Positions 31,370 through 33,161 of a stretch of 33,161 nucleotides of DNA are shown piece by piece. Numbering within the stretch: position 1 is the first letter of the stretch; the number at the start of each line of letters is the position of its first letter. Source of the DNA: Sphaeroforma sirkka (Eukaryota > Opisthokonta > Ichthyosporea > Ichthyophonida); assembly GCA_001586965.3 (NCBI GenBank), contig LUCW03001999.1, forward strand, positions 5,001 to 38,161, written 5' to 3'. Position numbers and translations under genes: made by a program. The notes beneath the pieces are model-generated. The model saw only the letters and a list, made by a program, of their open reading frames with translations. It had not been told where the DNA came from and made no database searches.

Positions 31370-31397
31370 CAGTTTATCAGATTATTCTGATAAACTG
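31370..31397. other. 11-bp perfect hairpin
   Basis: CAGTTTATCAG and CTGATAAACTG flank the loop ATTATT. It lies in a 270-bp stretch (31263-31531) otherwise without recognisable content. No role can be assigned. Confidence 0.6.
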
Positions 31398-31531
31398 TAA
31401 AACTTGTAATAAACCTAAAATAATCAAATAAATATAAGTACTTGTATTCTGACCACAACCCCCCCAAACTGAAGCACTGAACAAAGCAGTGTGCCAGTTT
31501 CAGAGATGATAAGAATAGCATAGTACCTTAT

Positions 31532-31693
31532 GTGCTGGCATTATCCTCGAGAGCTAGAGCATTGTGCTGGCATTTATCCTCGAGAGCTAGAGCATTGTGC
31601 TGGCATTTATCCTCGAGAGCTAGAGCATTGTGCTGGCATTTATCCTCAGAGAGCTAGAGCATTGTGCTGGCATTTTACCTCAGAGAGCTAGAG
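31532..31693. repeat. 33-bp minisatellite
   Basis: Five tandem units of GTGCTGGCATTTATCCTCGA plus GAGCTAGAGCATT, nearly identical; the last two have CAGAGAG in place of CGAGAG. The core CTCGAGAGCTAGAG is shared with the next array. Confidence 0.95.
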
Positions 31694-31910
31694 GACCCGA
31701 TGTGTACGTCTCGAGCGACCCGTCGTGTTTGAATTCTTGAAGCTACTGTTCATCTGTGTCAGCATATAGGAGTTTGGCAAGTACAATATAGGACTGTATT
31801 TGTGTCGGAGAAAAAACTGCCAGTGGCAGAAACCGTGCAAACCATTAACCCGCTGTTTCAAAACAATGCCCAAGGAGTTGTTTGATTGATTTCGCTGTGT
31901 TATACTCCGA
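31694..31910. other. Spacer between two minisatellites
   Basis: Just over 200 bp with no repeat unit and no supportable gene. Confidence 0.5.
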
Positions 31911-32205
31911 AGCAAGAGTGGCTCATTTAACCTCGCGAGCTTGAGCCGCTGACGATTTTCCCTCGCGAGCTCGAGTGCTAACCGTTTATTCTCGCGAGCT
32001 CGAGTGGCTGGTTTATACTCGGGAGCTAGAGTCGCTGCTTTTTTTATACTCAAGAGCTCGAGAGGCTGGTTTATACTCGGGAGCTAGAGTTGCTGGTTTA
32101 AACTCGGGAGCTAGAGTCGCTGCTTTTTTATATTCAAAGAGCTCGAGTGGCTGGTTTATACTCGGGAGCTAGAGTTGCTGGTTTATGCTCCAGAGCTTGA
32201 GCTCG
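31911..32205. repeat. 27-33 bp minisatellite related to the preceding one
   Basis: About ten units of GCTGGTTTATACTCGGGAGC followed by TAGAGT, with higher-order alternation between GAGCTAGAGTxGCTG and GAGCTCGAGxGGCTG units. Early units have CTCGCGAGC. It ends 35 bp beyond the stop codon of the minus-strand chromovirus, so it lies in that element's 3' end or just outside it. Confidence 0.92.
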
Positions 32206-32240
32206 ATATCCGAGAACAAAGTTATATTGAAGATAAAGTA

Positions 32241-33161
32241 TTAGACTTGTGCACGTTGGCGCTTACGTGTCCGTGTCTGCGAAGCTTTGTGGTAGGCCGC
32301 GATATCGTTGGCATCATCAAAAGCTTCTGCTGTTTTCCCACGTTGGTTCGCCTTCTCGCCATCTCACCAGGTATTCTAATTTCCCCGTCTCATCATTCGT
32401 ACGATGTGTGATAATATGGCGAAACTCCACCCCTCCTTCGGTCCATAAGTCTTCGTTAATTGGTGGGTCTGTGCGTCTATGCACTAAACGGAGGAGTTCC
32501 ACCCGTACCGGTTTGGTCTTGAATTCTGGTGGGGCGGAACCATCCTTGTTCGCTAACTCTGTAGCGTTGGCCGTGTCTAGCTTTGACTCACATATGGTCC
32601 AAACAATGGCCGCATAGCCTTCGTTGTTCGGCCTTCTGATCGTACCATGACCACATCTCCTTCGTCGAAATGTACCAAGTCGTGAGCATGCAGGCGGTCA
32701 AATGTCGTCGTAAGCTTGCCTGTATACTTCTTGGTAATGTGGTGGAGGGTCGGCAATATAGTGTCCTGTAACTGGTCTAATCGTTGTGCCCAGGTGTCAT
32801 TCGTCATCGGCTGAGAATCCGGTAACTCGTCCGTGAAATCGGCGAACGGAACATGGCGGCGGCCAAAGTACACGCTAAACGGTGCACTCTTATGGCGACG
32901 GGATATCCGAAGGTTCTGGTATAGCATCGTAAACGGAAGGCGTTCGTCCCATCGAAGGGGAACTGCCTCACAGCATTGTCGAATAGAACGTGTAATCTCC
33001 TTGTGACGTCGTTCTGCCGCGCCCAGCACTTGGGGTCGATATGGTGGAGACACTTATGTAGCATCCCCACTTCCTGGACCAGAAGCTCCACTAACTTGTT
33101 GGTGAACTCCTTCCCCATGTCTGTTTGGATTTTACGGGGAAACCATGTTCGCCAAAAAATC
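32241..33161 (-). pseudogene. Second chromovirus, integrase-GPY-chromodomain end
   Basis: On the minus strand from the window edge: TDMGKEFTNKLVELL (second Asp of the integrase DDE), a frame break near 33050, then SPPYRPQVLGAAERRHKEI with the catalytic Glu. VHFDEGDVVMVRSEGR and PLFGPYVS make the GPY/F module. After another break near 32580 comes a chromodomain: FRHIITHRTNDETGKLEYL, VRWREGEPTWENS. A last break leads to DDANDIAAYHK and a basic tail, stopping at 32241. It differs in sequence from the 24-29 kb element, so it belongs to another chromovirus lineage. The 5' part lies outside the window. Confidence 0.88.

Noticed and set aside
31242..31397. Helitron 3' end suggested by two hairpins
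   Set aside because: No CTRR end follows at the right distance and no Rep/helicase sequence is present.

Overview
This is an intron-rich eukaryotic nuclear sequence. Two host genes lie on the plus strand: the 3' part of a U2SURP (SR140) orthologue (107-14790) and a gene for a small-molecule kinase of the choline-kinase/APH fold (16577 to about 19263 or beyond). From about 20.1 kb onward the window is a graveyard of LTR-retrotransposon pieces, inverted repeats and minisatellites. Introns are long (0.3-1.6 kb), AT-rich and full of (TA)n, (GT)n and (CCGTGT)n tracts. The code is standard: none of the 15 U2SURP exons holds an in-frame TAA or TAG, and the gene ends in TGA. A unicellular holozoan such as an ichthyosporean is my best guess, but the sequence alone does not fix the organism.

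Layout: 1-14.8 kb, U2SURP, 15 exons found by reading conserved protein through splice sites and checking phase at each junction. The domain order is N-terminal region, RRM, SURP motif, CID, then a short C-terminus ending in SKWE, with an AATAAA 19 nt after the stop. 14.8-16.6 kb, intergenic. 16.6-19.3 kb, kinase gene in three phase-consistent exons, with two further candidate exons up to 20124. 20.16-21.87 kb, decayed minus-strand gag-protease-pol. 22.77-23.46 kb, decayed plus-strand gag. 23.8-29.05 kb, a nearly full-length but dead Ty3/Gypsy chromovirus (gag, PR, RT, RNase H, a DIRS-like methyltransferase-like domain, integrase, GPF module, chromodomain). 29.18-30.78 kb, a fold-back element with inverted arms and internal 352-bp direct repeats. 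30.78-31.26 kb, second minus-strand gag/PR fragment of the same family as the 21-kb one. 31.5-32.2 kb, two related minisatellites. 32.24-33.16 kb, integrase and chromodomain end of another minus-strand chromovirus.

The most striking pattern is that almost every U2SURP exon is accompanied, inside the adjoining intron, by one to four diverged tandem copies of its own exon-intron boundary ('exon echoes'), several of which keep the reading frame. The echoes are seen at exons 1, 3, 4, 5, 6, 7, 9, 11, 13 and 14, and again in the kinase gene region (231-bp tandem pair). One echo appears to run from exon 9-like straight into exon 10-like sequence with no intron between. This suggests that these introns grew, or arose, by repeated local tandem duplication of coding sequence.
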